A stretch of DNA of 64,000 nucleotides from Hydrogenispora ethanolica (GCF_004340685.1 NZ_SLUN01000029.1:1-64000); one strand, 5' to 3'; positions 9,162 to 19,580 are shown, counted from the first letter of the stretch. The notes: a model not told the origin generated them from the sequence alone. Numbers and translations are program-made.

Positions 9162-10220
9162 TCACCTATACTCCCGGAGGATCCGTTCGACTCTGGGCAG
9201 CACCTGCGGCAGGCTCTCCACGAATTCCACACCGCCCAATTCGGCGGCGGCGCGGGGCATGCCATAGACCACGCAGGACTCTTCGGCCTCGGCAATGGTG
9301 CGCGCTCCCAGATTGCGCAGCTCCCGCAGGCCCTGGGCGCCGTCGAGTCCCATGCCGGTCAGAATCACGCCCAATACCCTGTGTCCGCAGGTGGCGGCCA
9401 CCGAATGCAACAGGTGGTCGATGGACGGTTTATACAGCAAGTTGGGCGCTTCGGAAACCGCCACCGTCAGGCGGCCTTCGCCATCCCGGCGCACCGTGGT
9501 CTGCCGGCCGGAAGGGGCAATCAACACTCGCCCCGGCTGCACGAGATCGCCGGTCTGGGCTTCGCGGACTTCCAGCTGCGACAGATCGTTGAGCCGTTGT
9601 GCGAAAACTCTGGTAAAATCGCGCGGCATATGTTGCGCGATGATCAGGCCGACCGGAAAACCCGCCGGCAGGTTTGGAATCAGTTGGTGCAGAGCCCGGG
9701 GACCCCCGGTGGAACAACCGATCACCATGACTTCCAGTTGGTTGAACTTGGCGGGTGACGGCGCATCATCAAACGCAGCGGGAGGGGCGAAAGGAGTAAC
9801 AACCGGTCGCAATTCAGAAATTCGAATCGTTGCTGCTACTTTAACCTTCTGAATCAGCTCATTCTGCATTACCAGGTTTTCGGCCGGATCATGGGTGGTG
9901 TTCTTGGTCACAAAATCGACCGCGCCCAGCTCCAGAGCTTTGATGGTATGCGTGGCGCCGGCGAGCGTCAGATAGCTTACCATGATCACGGGCAGCGGAT
10001 GAGCGTCCATGATCCGCCGCAAACATTCCAGGCCATCCATGTTCGGCATGGCCACGTCCAAGGTGATGACATCCGGCCGGAGCCGTTCGATCTTTTCCAG
10101 AGCGTTCTGCCCGTCATACGCGGTCCCGACTACCTGAAGTTCGGAGTCTTCCCGCAACATTCTACTGATAATCTGACGCATCAACGCGGAATCGTCAACC
10201 ACCAGGACTCGAACCGGCAT
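9162..10220 (-). CDS. cheB: Chemotaxis response regulator, protein-glutamate methylesterase CheB
   Basis: The 352-residue protein has an N-terminal receiver domain (MPVRVLVVDDSALMRQ; phospho-acceptor D55 in VITLDVAMPNMDG). A linker leads to the methylesterase domain, with catalytic Ser in GCSTGGP near 170, His in QHMPRD and Asp in GMGLDGAQG. It demethylates and deamidates chemoreceptors. The start at 10220 is chosen because the receiver domain begins there and AGGAAGG lies upstream; the longer frame adds 72 residues without homology. No other che gene is in the window, so this is either an orphan chemotaxis gene or part of a dispersed set. A full palindromic composite follows its stop. Confidence 0.94.
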   Translation of the reverse strand: MPVRVLVVDDSALMRQIISRMLREDSELQVVGTAYDGQNALEKIERLRPDVITLDVAMPNMDGLECLRRIMDAHPLPVIMVSYLTLAGATHTIKALELGAVDFVTKNTTHDPAENLVMQNELIQKVKVAATIRISELRPVVTPFAPPAAFDDAPSPAKFNQLEVMVIGCSTGGPRALHQLIPNLPAGFPVGLIIAQHMPRDFTRVFAQRLNDLSQLEVREAQTGDLVQPGRVLIAPSGRQTTVRRDGEGRLTVAVSEAPNLLYKPSIDHLLHSVAATCGHRVLGVILTGMGLDGAQGLRELRNLGARTIAEAEESCVVYGMPRAAAELGGVEFVESLPQVLPRVERILREYR

Positions 10221-10361
10221 CGTAACCTTCCTATATGTAACCCAAGAATTTTTACATTCTGAATCGTCCGGGGCCAACCGCACAACTGCAACCGGGAAAA
10301 GCGGGCCGATTTTACCATGATTTAGTATGTTAAATTTCGACACAAAACCGGAATTTCCTGC

Positions 10362-10385
10362 ATTCAGGATCAAATATTCCTGAAT
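10362..10385. promoter_or_regulatory. Inverted repeat upstream of cheB
   Basis: ATTCAGGA and TCCTGAAT form a perfect 8-base inverted repeat with an 8-base spacer, about 140 bases upstream of the cheB start. It could be an operator or a chance hairpin. I found no convincing promoter next to it. Confidence 0.3.
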
Positions 10386-10436
10386 TAGCAAGATATCCCA
10401 TCCCCCGATGCCGCGGCACTCCCCGTCCCGGCCCAA

Positions 10437-10471
10437 TAAAAAAGCTGAACCAATCCTTGGACTGGTTCAGC
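10437..10471 (-). terminator. Intrinsic terminator after the secreted-protein gene
   Basis: On the minus strand GCTGAACCA and TGGTTCAGC form a perfect 9-base stem, followed by TTTTTTATT, 25 bases after the stop codon of the gene at 10496-11074. Confidence 0.9.
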
Positions 10472-10495
10472 ATCGGGGAAATCAGCGAATTTCCG

Positions 10496-11074
10496 TTACG
10501 CGTCCGGCAGATAGACGGCGCGGATCGCGTGGTCGAAATTGAACAATACGAAGAGGATCTGCCCTTCCGCCAACCACTCTTCGCCGGGCGGCAGCGCGGC
10601 TTGAGGGCTAAAGCCATAGGTCGCGGTTTTTCCGCCCTCCACCGGTTCCAGCGTGACCCGGTAGCCGCCGGACGCATTCGCCCGGCCCTTCACCACGAAC
10701 TCTCCGCCGTCATAAAATCCGTTCAGCAGGACCACTTCATTCTTGGCGTCCAACAGTGCCTGGGCCTCGTAGAACGCCGACGGGGTGACCGGCTGCAAGG
10801 CCTCCCATAAGGCGGCCCGGCCATTGCTGTAGCACTGTAGCCGGCTGGCCAAGGGATAGCGGCGGATGCCTCCGGCCGTGCGCAGGATCACTTCCTTGCG
10901 GTCGATCCCGAGGATCTCGCCGGAAACCTCGCGGCTGTCACGGTAAGCCGCTTGAATCCGTTGAATCTCCCTGAGATTACTCTGATAATCGACAAACTGC
11001 CGTTCCGAGCCGAAAGCCGGTTTCCCGGCCAACAGGAGCAGCAGGCTGACCCAAATCCATCCGCGTCGCTTCAT
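10496..11074 (-). CDS. Secreted protein of unknown function
   Basis: The predicted 192-residue protein starts MKRRGWIWVSLLLLL and has a typical signal peptide ending near KPAFG-SE. The mature part is mostly beta-like (EILGIDRKEVILRTAGG, GGYRVTLEPVEGG) with no cysteine pairs or catalytic motif that I recognise. The ATG at 11074 follows GGGAGGG, so it is preferred over the longer frame. It is a single gene with its own terminator. It may be lineage-specific; I can give no function. Confidence 0.7.
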   Translation of the reverse strand: MKRRGWIWVSLLLLLAGKPAFGSERQFVDYQSNLREIQRIQAAYRDSREVSGEILGIDRKEVILRTAGGIRRYPLASRLQCYSNGRAALWEALQPVTPSAFYEAQALLDAKNEVVLLNGFYDGGEFVVKGRANASGGYRVTLEPVEGGKTATYGFSPQAALPPGEEWLAEGQILFVLFNFDHAIRAVYLPDA

Positions 11075-11179
11075 GACAATCCCTCCCGTTGTCATTATTG
11101 ACGTCCTGAAAGAAGATCATACCTATAAATCGAGGAGAAAATACGGGGCGGGGCGCCGGATGATGCCCAAGCAGTCCTG

Positions 11180-11365
11180 CCGTCGCGGCGGGAACTCCTT
11201 CCGGAACGAAAGGACCGTCCGCCGCGACCGGAGGAACTCCTGCCATGCCGAAAGGAACTCCTTCCGGGACCGCCGGAACTTCTTCCGCAACCGCCGGAGG
11301 TCCTTCCGGACGGCGGCGAAGAACTGCCACGCCCGGACGAACTCCCGCCAGGAGCGGCGGAACAG
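11180..11365. repeat. Degenerate 21-bp tandem array 1
   Basis: Eight to nine imperfect units of 21 bases follow each other, with consensus core CGGAGGAACTCCTTCCGG. Because 21 is a multiple of three and stops are absent, both strands give spurious arginine-rich open frames with a seven-residue period. It lies between the start of the secreted-protein gene and the pyrG terminator. I see no gene in the stretch 11075-11416 apart from this array. Confidence 0.75.
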
Positions 11366-11416
11366 CGGCGCAACGGCCGGTCCGCGCATTAGCCCCATAA
11401 ATCCCGCCCGCCCCCC

Positions 11417-11466
11417 AAAACAAAAGAATCCGAAAACGGCTCCCTCCAGGAGCGTTTTCGGATTCT
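11417..11466 (-). terminator. Intrinsic terminator of pyrG
   Basis: On the minus strand the arms GAATCCGAAAACGCTCC and GGGAGCCGTTTTCGGATTC pair around a short loop and are followed by TTTTGTTTT. It starts about 40 bases after the pyrG stop. Confidence 0.9.
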
Positions 11467-11506
11467 CGAATCACAAGCGCCGGATCGTGAAAGCTTTCGG
11501 AATCTC

Positions 11507-13225
<1,719 letters not shown>

Positions 13226-13246
13226 TCATCCCATCAATCGTGGTCA

Positions 13247-13346
13247 TATCAGTTGAAATTAATTCTCGATTTCTAACTGTGCAAACGACTTTATAAAAGT
13301 CATTGCATGAAGAGGGCAAGTCATAGTAAGAATTTTATTTCAACCG
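13247..13346. repeat. Palindromic intergenic repeat, copy F (diverged)
   Basis: GTTGAAATTAATTCT and AGAATTTTATTTCAAC are diverged versions of the P1/P2 arms and still pair in large part, with an interior that includes CATTGCATG. It begins immediately after the stop codon of the membrane protein gene at 13349-14056, on the minus strand. Confidence 0.55.
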
Positions 13347-13348
13347 AA

Positions 13349-14056
13349 TTAGTCACCATATTTATTCCAGATCGTCTCAAAACCGGAGTCGATCACATAG
13401 ATCAACAGACCGCCGTACCCGAAGAGCAGGAACGGAAAGAGCGTACTGGCCACTAGCAGCAGGCCCAGGACCAGGTTCAGCCAGAAGCAGACTCCGAAGT
13501 TGTCCAATAATAAAATGCACGATTTGCGGATGGTCTTTTTGATGCCGTGATTCAGGTGCAACAAGGGATGGAAAAAGAACGGCAATAAGGACAGGAAAAA
13601 TACGCAATACACCGAGAACAGGCTGGCGATCTTGAACAGAAAGTTGGCCTTGGGCACCGTCGCCAGGCTGATGTTGAAGAAAAGCAGCGAGATGAGCAGC
13701 CAGTAGATGGCGTGCAGGCCGGCGGAACGCCAGTAGTCCTGCTTCAAAGTGGCAAGGAACGAGCGAAAGCTGGGATAGCCGTCCTTGCGCTGCTGGTAAA
13801 AACCGTACATCGCGGTGGTGACCGGCCCGGTCAGCAAGGCATTCACCACCGTCAAGCCGAGCATTCCCAGCACGGCGAAGGAAGGCATCTGTTTGGCGAT
13901 CCCGTAGAGGATCGGCGAGGCGACGAAGATCAGCGCCAGGTATCCGGGCATCCAGATCAGGCCGAGCAGCAGTGAGAAGCCAAAGGACTGGTAAAATTCG
14001 ACAAACGATTTCTTTAATACTTTACCCAGGGTCGGAAAGAGCGGTAGCTTGTTCAT
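13349..14056 (-). CDS. Integral membrane protein, YesL/DUF624-like
   Basis: The 235-residue protein begins MNKLPLFPTLGKVLKKSF and shows about five hydrophobic segments (for example FSLLLGLIWMPGYLALIFV and LGLLLVASTLFPFLLFGYG). The layout resembles DUF624/YesL membrane proteins, which often occur beside carbohydrate transport genes, but here the neighbours are argS and pyrG. The ATG at 14056 is preferred because AGGAGG lies 4 bases upstream. It starts 93 bases after the argS stop and may be co-transcribed with argS. The function is unknown. Confidence 0.6.
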   Translation of the reverse strand: MNKLPLFPTLGKVLKKSFVEFYQSFGFSLLLGLIWMPGYLALIFVASPILYGIAKQMPSFAVLGMLGLTVVNALLTGPVTTAMYGFYQQRKDGYPSFRSFLATLKQDYWRSAGLHAIYWLLISLLFFNISLATVPKANFLFKIASLFSVYCVFFLSLLPFFFHPLLHLNHGIKKTIRKSCILLLDNFGVCFWLNLVLGLLLVASTLFPFLLFGYGGLLIYVIDSGFETIWNKYGD

Positions 14057-14149
14057 GCGGCCTCCTTTCACATCCGATAAAATAATCGCTTCCGGGAATT
14101 TGAGCGCGCGCCCGCCTTGACAGGCGGTCCTCCGGGACGCTTCTTCCGC

Positions 14150-15826
14150 CTACATTCTTTCCGGGGCGGAGACGCCCAGCAGCTTCAGGCCGCGCTGCAA
14201 AACGTAGCCGATAGCCCGGGCCAGCATCAGGCGGGTTCCGGTCTGGCCCGGATCTTCGCTGATAAAGCGGCGGCGGTTGTAATAGGAATGGAACATGGTC
14301 GCCAGCTCCAAAAGATACCCGGTGACGCGGTGCGGCTCCCGGCGCTTGGCCGCCTCGCTGAGCAGATCGGGAAAATGTGCCAGCTTCTCCAGGAGTTGTT
14401 CCTCTTCCTCATCCCAATAGGTCGCCGGATCCAGATCCGCCGCCGGCAGGTTCTCCGGCGCGGCTTGCCGGAAGATACTGGCGATCCGGGCGTGGGCGTA
14501 CTGGACATAGAAGACCGGATTCTCGTTGGTCTGGGATTTGACCAGATTGAGGTCGAAATCCAGGTGGCTGTCGGGACTGCGCATCAACAGAAACCAGCGG
14601 GCGCCGTCATTCCCCACCTCTTCCAGCAGATCGGCCATGGTGATAAAATCGCCGCGCCGCTTGGACATTTTAAACGGCTGTCCGTCCTTGATCAAGTTGA
14701 TCTGCTGCGCGATCAGCACTTCCAGCCGTTCCGGGGCGATCCCCATGGCCGCCAGCGCCGCCTTCATCCGCGGAATATAGCCGTGATGATCCGGGCCCCA
14801 GATGTCGATGGCCAAGTCAAAGCCGCGCTCGAACTTGTTCAGATGGTAGGCGATATCCGCGATGAAATAGGTGGTCCGGCCGTCGGCGGTCTTGAGCACC
14901 CGGTCCTTGTCATCACCGTAGGCGGTGGTCCTGAGCCAGAGCGCTCCATCCTGCTCATAGGTGAGTCCGCGCCCCACCAACTCATCGAGCACCCGGTCGA
15001 CCGTGCCCTGCTCGTGCAGGGAGCGTTCGCTGAACCAGCAGTCGTACTCGACGCCGTACGCGGCCAGATCGCGCTTCTGGCCGGCCAGGATGGTCCGGTA
15101 GCCGAAATCGCGGAAACTGGCGATCCGTTCCTCCTCGGGCAGCGCCAGATAGGAATCGCCCCGTTCGGTGATGAGCTGCCGGGCCAGATCATAGATGTAG
15201 TCCCCCTGGTAGCCGTCCTCCGGAAAATCCACCGTCTGTCCGAGCAGCTGCCGGTAGCGGGCGTCAATGGAACGGCCCAGCGTGTAGACCTGGTTGCCGA
15301 AGTCGTTGACGTAATACTCCCGTTCCACCCCGGCGCCACAGGCGCTGAAGAGATTGGCCAGGGTATCGCCGAGCGCCGCCGCCCTGGCATTGACCACCAC
15401 CATCGGCCCCACCGGGTTGGCGCTGACGAATTCGAGCTGGATCCGGGTGCCGGCCAGATCGGAATTGTCGCCGTAGGCCGTTTTTTCTTCCAGGATCGCC
15501 GCCTGCACCTCGCCGAGCCAGTTCTGGTTGAGGTGAAAATTGATGAAGCCGGGGCCGGCCACTTCGATCCGGGCCACGTAATGGTTGGCCGGGAAGTTGG
15601 CCTGCAGGAGCGCCGCGGCCTCCCGGGGCGCTTTGCGGACCACCTTGGCCAGGATCAGCGCCAGATTGGAGGCGAAACTGCCGTGGCTCTTCTCTTTGGG
15701 AACTTCCAGGACGATCTCCGGCAAAGCCTCGAACTGAAGCTGCCCTTGTTCCCGGGCTGACATTGCCGCTTGCCGGAGGCCTTCCCGAAGGCTCTCCCGG
15801 ACCCGGCGCGTGATGATCTTCTCCAT
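14150..15826 (-). CDS. argS: Arginyl-tRNA synthetase
   Basis: The 558-residue class I synthetase charges tRNA-Arg. The N-terminal Add1 domain (about 1-110) leads into SANPVGPMVVVNARAA near 125, where the HIGH signature should be; the histidines are missing. The KMSKS loop is intact as KMSKRRGD near 345, and the C-terminal DALR anticodon-binding helices end in LLGVSAPERM. The start is the ATG at 15826 (MEKIITRRVRESL), as in homologues, with a modest AAGGTG site. The altered HIGH motif may mark a subgroup of ArgS or altered ATP binding; the rest of the protein looks intact, so I treat it as functional. Confidence 0.93.
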   Translation of the reverse strand: MEKIITRRVRESLREGLRQAAMSAREQGQLQFEALPEIVLEVPKEKSHGSFASNLALILAKVVRKAPREAAALLQANFPANHYVARIEVAGPGFINFHLNQNWLGEVQAAILEEKTAYGDNSDLAGTRIQLEFVSANPVGPMVVVNARAAALGDTLANLFSACGAGVEREYYVNDFGNQVYTLGRSIDARYRQLLGQTVDFPEDGYQGDYIYDLARQLITERGDSYLALPEEERIASFRDFGYRTILAGQKRDLAAYGVEYDCWFSERSLHEQGTVDRVLDELVGRGLTYEQDGALWLRTTAYGDDKDRVLKTADGRTTYFIADIAYHLNKFERGFDLAIDIWGPDHHGYIPRMKAALAAMGIAPERLEVLIAQQINLIKDGQPFKMSKRRGDFITMADLLEEVGNDGARWFLLMRSPDSHLDFDLNLVKSQTNENPVFYVQYAHARIASIFRQAAPENLPAADLDPATYWDEEEEQLLEKLAHFPDLLSEAAKRREPHRVTGYLLELATMFHSYYNRRRFISEDPGQTGTRLMLARAIGYVLQRGLKLLGVSAPERM

Positions 15827-15938
15827 GATAAAACACCTTTTCCATCGGACGAACGCATGACCCCCGCGCTCCATCCCGGGGATGAAGCCCGCAACCGTTC
15901 CCGCAGCCATGCCGCTGTCCCGTTTTTTTAATCACGAA

Positions 15939-15962
15939 GAAAGGTCACCGAAGTGACCTTTC
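15939..15962 (-). other. Stable hairpin with UUCG tetraloop between fmdB-like gene and argS
   Basis: A perfect 10-base stem (GAAAGGTCAC/GTGACCTTTC on the minus strand) closed by C-TTCG-G begins right after the stop codon of the FmdB-like gene. There is no T-run downstream on the minus strand, so it may protect the mRNA end or weaken read-through rather than act as an intrinsic terminator. Confidence 0.5.
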
Positions 15963-15966
15963 GTTA

Positions 15967-16242
15967 TTACGAAGCTTTGCTTTCTGTTTTAGAGTCGGAT
16001 GTAGAGCTGGCGGCGGTACTGGAGCCGCTCCCGGAATCGGCGGAGGACTTCTTCGGATGCGAACTTGACGAACGGTTGTCCGTGGTGTAGAAGCCAGACC
16101 CTTTGAAGATGATGTTGTTGTTCTGGCTTATCAACCGGCGAACCGGCCCGTGACAGTGAGGACACTCATCAAGCGATGCAGTGATGCTGTGAAAGGTCTC
16201 GAAGACCCCGCATTTCTCACAATAGTACTCGTACGTCGGCAT
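15967..16242 (-). CDS. FmdB-family zinc ribbon regulatory protein
   Basis: The 91-residue protein opens MPTYEYYCEKCG, the hallmark of FmdB/CxxC_CxxC_SSSS proteins, with a second pair CPHC at about residue 28, followed by a phenylalanine/glycine stretch (FKGSGFYTTD). The C-terminal third is a serine-rich low-complexity tail (SSAD through ESKAS), also usual for this family. Members are small zinc-ribbon proteins of uncertain role. A canonical promoter (TTGACA, 17 bases, TAGAAT) lies upstream and a UUCG hairpin follows its stop. Confidence 0.85.
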   Translation of the reverse strand: MPTYEYYCEKCGVFETFHSITASLDECPHCHGPVRRLISQNNNIIFKGSGFYTTDNRSSSSHPKKSSADSGSGSSTAASSTSDSKTESKAS

Positions 16243-16281
16243 GGCTTACACCTCCTTTGGCACGAAATTAAACTACCAATT

Positions 16282-16310
16282 ATTCTACGGGAAACCGCTG
16301 CAAATGTCAA
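16282..16310 (-). promoter_or_regulatory. SigA-type promoter of the fmdB-like gene
   Basis: On the minus strand TTGACA and TAGAAT are separated by 17 bases, about 40 bases upstream of the FmdB-like start codon. This is close to the consensus for the housekeeping sigma factor. Confidence 0.8.
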
Positions 16311-16414
16311 GCAGTGCTCTCCTAAAAAACGTTAAAATCCGTTTCCAGGATGGAGGGCCCGCATCCCGCCGGCCGGGGTCTGGAACCCGCCCGCGACCCC
16401 TCCCGGTCCGCGCC

Positions 16415-17335
16415 TTATTCTCCGCCTTGAACCCGGTCCTTGAAGAAGCGGAACAGCTCGATCGGCAGCGGGAAGAGGATGGTCGAGTTCTTCTCGACTG
16501 CGATCTCGGTCAGCGTCTGCAAATAGCGCAGCTGGATCGAGGCCGGTTCGGCGGCCAGCACCCGGGCGGCCTCCGCCAGCTTCTCCGAGGCTTGGTACTC
16601 GCCGTCGGCCGCGATCACCTTGGCCCGGCGCTCCCGTTCCGCCTCGGCCTGGCGGGCCATGGCCCGTTTCATGCTCTCGGGCAGCTCGATCGCTTTGACC
16701 TCGACGCCCGTCACCTTGACCCCCCAGGGGTCGGTGGCCTCGTCCAATAACCTTTTTAAGAGATCGTTCAATTCGTTCCGTTTGGAGAGCAGTTCATCCA
16801 TGTCGTGCTGGCCGAGGACCGAGCGGAGGATCGTCTGCCCCAATAGCGAGGTGCTGCGGACGTAGTCGGCCACTTTGACGACTGCCAGCACCGGGTCGAA
16901 GATGTTGAAATAGACCACCGCGTCGACCAGGATCGGCACATTGTCCTTGGTGATCACTTCCTGCTTCGGCACGTCGATGGTGAAGGTGCGCAGATCCATG
17001 CTCTTGACGTAATCGATGCCCATGGGGAAGACCAGATTCATGCCGGGTTGCAGGACCGCGATCTGGCGGCCGAAGCGGAACAGCACTCCCCGCTCGTACT
17101 CGCTGATGATCCGGATCATGCTGCCGAGGAAGATATAGACCAGCAAGAAAAAGGCGTAACTGAAAAAGAGCAGCCCGTAGCCGAGCAGCGCCCATTGGAC
17201 CAGGACCACCAGGACGGCCAGACCGCCCAGGAACAGGACGATCCCCTGCGCCTTAGTGGTCAGGGCCAACCCCATGTAGAGGAGCCACCAGATGCCGAAG
17301 ACCACCCAGAGAAGCATCAACAATTGAAACCCCAT
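16415..17335 (-). CDS. Slipin-type SPFH/band 7 membrane protein
   Basis: The 306-residue protein has three hydrophobic segments in its first 85 residues (LLMLLWVVFGIWWLLYMGL, VLFLGGLAVLVVLVQWALL, FFSYAFFLLVYIFLG). An SPFH domain follows (IISEYERGVLFRFGR; AVVYFNIFDPVLAVV), then a charged coiled-coil (MARQAEAERERRAKVIAADGE) typical of slipins. Slipins and stomatins scaffold membrane microdomains. The extra N-terminal segments are longer than in the shortest slipins. No NfeD partner lies next to it; instead it follows a small LiaI-like membrane protein by 21 bases and is probably in the same operon. Confidence 0.85.
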   Translation of the reverse strand: MGFQLLMLLWVVFGIWWLLYMGLALTTKAQGIVLFLGGLAVLVVLVQWALLGYGLLFFSYAFFLLVYIFLGSMIRIISEYERGVLFRFGRQIAVLQPGMNLVFPMGIDYVKSMDLRTFTIDVPKQEVITKDNVPILVDAVVYFNIFDPVLAVVKVADYVRSTSLLGQTILRSVLGQHDMDELLSKRNELNDLLKRLLDEATDPWGVKVTGVEVKAIELPESMKRAMARQAEAERERRAKVIAADGEYQASEKLAEAARVLAAEPASIQLRYLQTLTEIAVEKNSTILFPLPIELFRFFKDRVQGGE

Positions 17336-17356
17336 CGCCCCCACCCCTTCATGAAA

Positions 17357-17632
17357 TTATGAAATGACCCATTGCGGACTCGCAGTCAGCCAGCAATACA
17401 GGCCCAATCCCGCCAGCAGCACGATCAGCCAGCCCAGCCAGAAAGCCCAGGCCGGCCGGGCGCGCTGGATGAGCAGGCGGACCCCGGCCAGCACCAGCAG
17501 GGCCGGCCAGTATCGTTCGAAGATCTGGGCGATCGCCCAGTCGCTCCCCTCCGGCAGCCAGCCGGCGTTCCAACCGAACCAGAGGAGGCCGCCGCCGATC
17601 AGGAGCGCCGCCCCGGCGCTACGTCGGTTCAT
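17357..17632 (-). CDS. Small LiaI/LiaF-type transmembrane protein
   Basis: The 91-residue protein (MNRRSAGAALLIGGGLLWFG) has three hydrophobic segments, with the LiaI-LiaF-like pattern of a glycine-rich first helix followed by YWPALLVLAGVRLL. Its ATG overlaps the stop of the upstream radical SAM gene (ATGA), which fixes the start and indicates translational coupling. The next gene down is a slipin. The function is unknown; membrane stress or microdomain association would fit both family and neighbour, but this is inference. Confidence 0.65.
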   Translation of the reverse strand: MNRRSAGAALLIGGGLLWFGWNAGWLPEGSDWAIAQIFERYWPALLVLAGVRLLIQRARPAWAFWLGWLIVLLAGLGLYCWLTASPQWVIS

Positions 17633-19374
17633 CGAATCATCTCCTCCGGCAGCAAGTGAGCGGCCACTCCCTGCGGCCGGTAAACGAACAGATAGGTGAA
17701 GCGCCGCCGCGCCGGTTCCCGGCCCGGATCCGCCGCCAGCCCGGCCGGGTCGAAGTCGAAGGCGGCGAAGACCACCTTGCGCTGAATCTCGCGGATCGAC
17801 AGGCCGGCCCAGTCCGGGATGTAGCGCTCGCGGAGCGCCGCCTCCTGCCACAAGCGGTAGCCGATCCGCTGCAGCTCGGGAGCGCTGCCGCCGGCCCATT
17901 CCGGCAGCTCGACCAGTCGCTCCTGGGCCAGCAGATCGTATTTCAAGGTGTTCGCCAGCGTCGCGCCGTCGCCCAGGGCCGCCGCGCCGAACTGCAGCAA
18001 ATAGCCGTAGAGATCCTTGACCTTATGGGCGACCTGGTCGTAGCCCCGGCTCTTCCACCAGTCGCCGAAGGCCTCGAAGAGCCGGAACGGGCCGGGGAAC
18101 CGGGGAAACAGATATTCAAAGCTCAGGCGGAACCTGCCCGAGTTATAGTAGCGTTCCAGCAGGTCCTCGATGATCTTCAGCCGCAGCAGCTCGGCGTAGC
18201 CGATCCAGCGGTTGGCCAACACTTCGTACGGGGCCTCCTCGGTGTATATATATCCATATTCAGCGGCTTTATTCCGCAGGCCCGAACCGCGCAGCAGTTT
18301 TAAAAAACCCAGTTGCAGCCGGTGCGGGCGGATCGCCAGATTGTCGTCGAAGCTCCGGCCGAAGGTCTGGTAGTCCTCGGCGGGCAGCCCGGCGATGAGA
18401 TCGAGGTGAATGAAGACATTGCTCTGCCGCGCCAGGCGGCCGCACTGCCGGGCCAGCCGGTCGAAGTCCATCCGCCGCTCGATCAGGCGCAGGGTCTCCG
18501 GGTGGGTCGACTGCACCCCCACCTCGAACTGGAACAGTCCCGGCGGCGCCTGGCTCAGGATCTCCAGCGACTCCTCGTCCAGCAGGTCGCCGACGATCTC
18601 AAAATGAAAATTGGTCCGGCCGGGGTGTTCCAGCAGAAACCGCCAGATCTCCTTGGCCCGGCCGGGATGGCAGTTGAATGAGCGGTCCACCAGCTTGATC
18701 TGGGCGACTTCCGCCGCGATGAACCGCAGCAGCTCCCGCTTGACCCGCTCCATGGGCAGGAAGCGCACGCCGCGTTCATTGGCGGAGAGGCAGTACTGAC
18801 AGTGATAAGGGCAGCCCCGGGAGGTTTCGTAATAAACCAGTTTCTCCCGGAAGGGCCGCAGATCGTCGGGATAGGGAAACGGCAACTGGTCGAGGTCGGC
18901 GAGGGGCGGCCGCTCCTCATTGCGGAGCGGTTTCCCGGCGGCGTCCCGGTAGACCAGGCCCCGGATCCCCTCCCAGCGCGGCGCCGGCGCGGCATACTCC
19001 GCCAGCCATTCCTTGAAGGTCAGCTCGCCCTCGCCGACGATGATCTGGTCGATCCACGGGTTCCGCGAGAGCAAACCGGCGGGGTCGTCCCAGACCTCCG
19101 GCCCGCCCAGCACAATCAAGGTCTGCGGCGCCAGCGCCTTCAGGCGGCGGCTGATATTCAGCGTCAGCTGCAGGTTCCAGATGTTGCAGGAGAAGGCGAC
19201 CACCGCGGCCCGCTCCAGAAAGATCTCGCCGCCGACCCAGTCCAGATCCTGATTGATGTTGAATTCGCGGAACTGCAGTTCCGGATAGTCGCCGCGGCAA
19301 TATTGATAGATGGACCACAACCCCAGGGAGGTATGCACAAACTTGGCGTTTAACGTCGTGAGCAGAATCTTCAT
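17629..19374 (-). CDS. B12-binding-domain radical SAM protein (DUF4080 type)
   Basis: The 581-residue protein has an N-terminal Rossmann-like cobalamin-binding type domain (MKILLTTLNAKFVHTSLGL, VLGGPEVWDD, IIVGEGELTF), lacking the classical DxHxxG. The radical SAM core has its cluster motif CPYHCQYC near 195. The C-terminal half resembles DUF4080 (YLFPRFPGPFRLFEAFGDW). Substrates of this group are unknown. The internal ATG at 19374 is preferred because homologues begin MKILL. It is the first gene of a likely operon with the LiaI-like protein and the slipin, so a membrane-linked modification is possible but unproven. Confidence 0.82.
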   Translation of the reverse strand: MKILLTTLNAKFVHTSLGLWSIYQYCRGDYPELQFREFNINQDLDWVGGEIFLERAAVVAFSCNIWNLQLTLNISRRLKALAPQTLIVLGGPEVWDDPAGLLSRNPWIDQIIVGEGELTFKEWLAEYAAPAPRWEGIRGLVYRDAAGKPLRNEERPPLADLDQLPFPYPDDLRPFREKLVYYETSRGCPYHCQYCLSANERGVRFLPMERVKRELLRFIAAEVAQIKLVDRSFNCHPGRAKEIWRFLLEHPGRTNFHFEIVGDLLDEESLEILSQAPPGLFQFEVGVQSTHPETLRLIERRMDFDRLARQCGRLARQSNVFIHLDLIAGLPAEDYQTFGRSFDDNLAIRPHRLQLGFLKLLRGSGLRNKAAEYGYIYTEEAPYEVLANRWIGYAELLRLKIIEDLLERYYNSGRFRLSFEYLFPRFPGPFRLFEAFGDWWKSRGYDQVAHKVKDLYGYLLQFGAAALGDGATLANTLKYDLLAQERLVELPEWAGGSAPELQRIGYRLWQEAALRERYIPDWAGLSIREIQRKVVFAAFDFDPAGLAADPGREPARRRFTYLFVYRPQGVAAHLLPEEMIR

Positions 19375-19540
19375 GGTTGAACCTTTCATGGCTTGAATGA
19401 GTTTCTTCCAGCCATATTATTTACCATCCGTCTCCAAAATCCTGCCGCCTCCGGCGGAGGATTCGCCGGGAAACGCGCCGAGGGCACATCGTTTTTCCCA
19501 AAATGAAAACCGTCCGGCCATAAAAATGATTTCAGGCGAA

Positions 19541-19573
19541 TAAAAATGGCCCACTTTCTCGAAATGGGCCATT
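19541..19573 (-). terminator. Intrinsic terminator downstream of the GH106-like gene
   Basis: On the minus strand AATGGCCCA and TGGGCCATT form a perfect 9-base stem followed by TTTTTA. It lies about 210 bases beyond the glycosidase stop because a mobile element (19581-19711) sits between. Between this terminator and the radical SAM start I see only a GC-rich hairpin near 19445-19470. Confidence 0.85.
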
Positions 19574-19580
19574 GGGTTTA

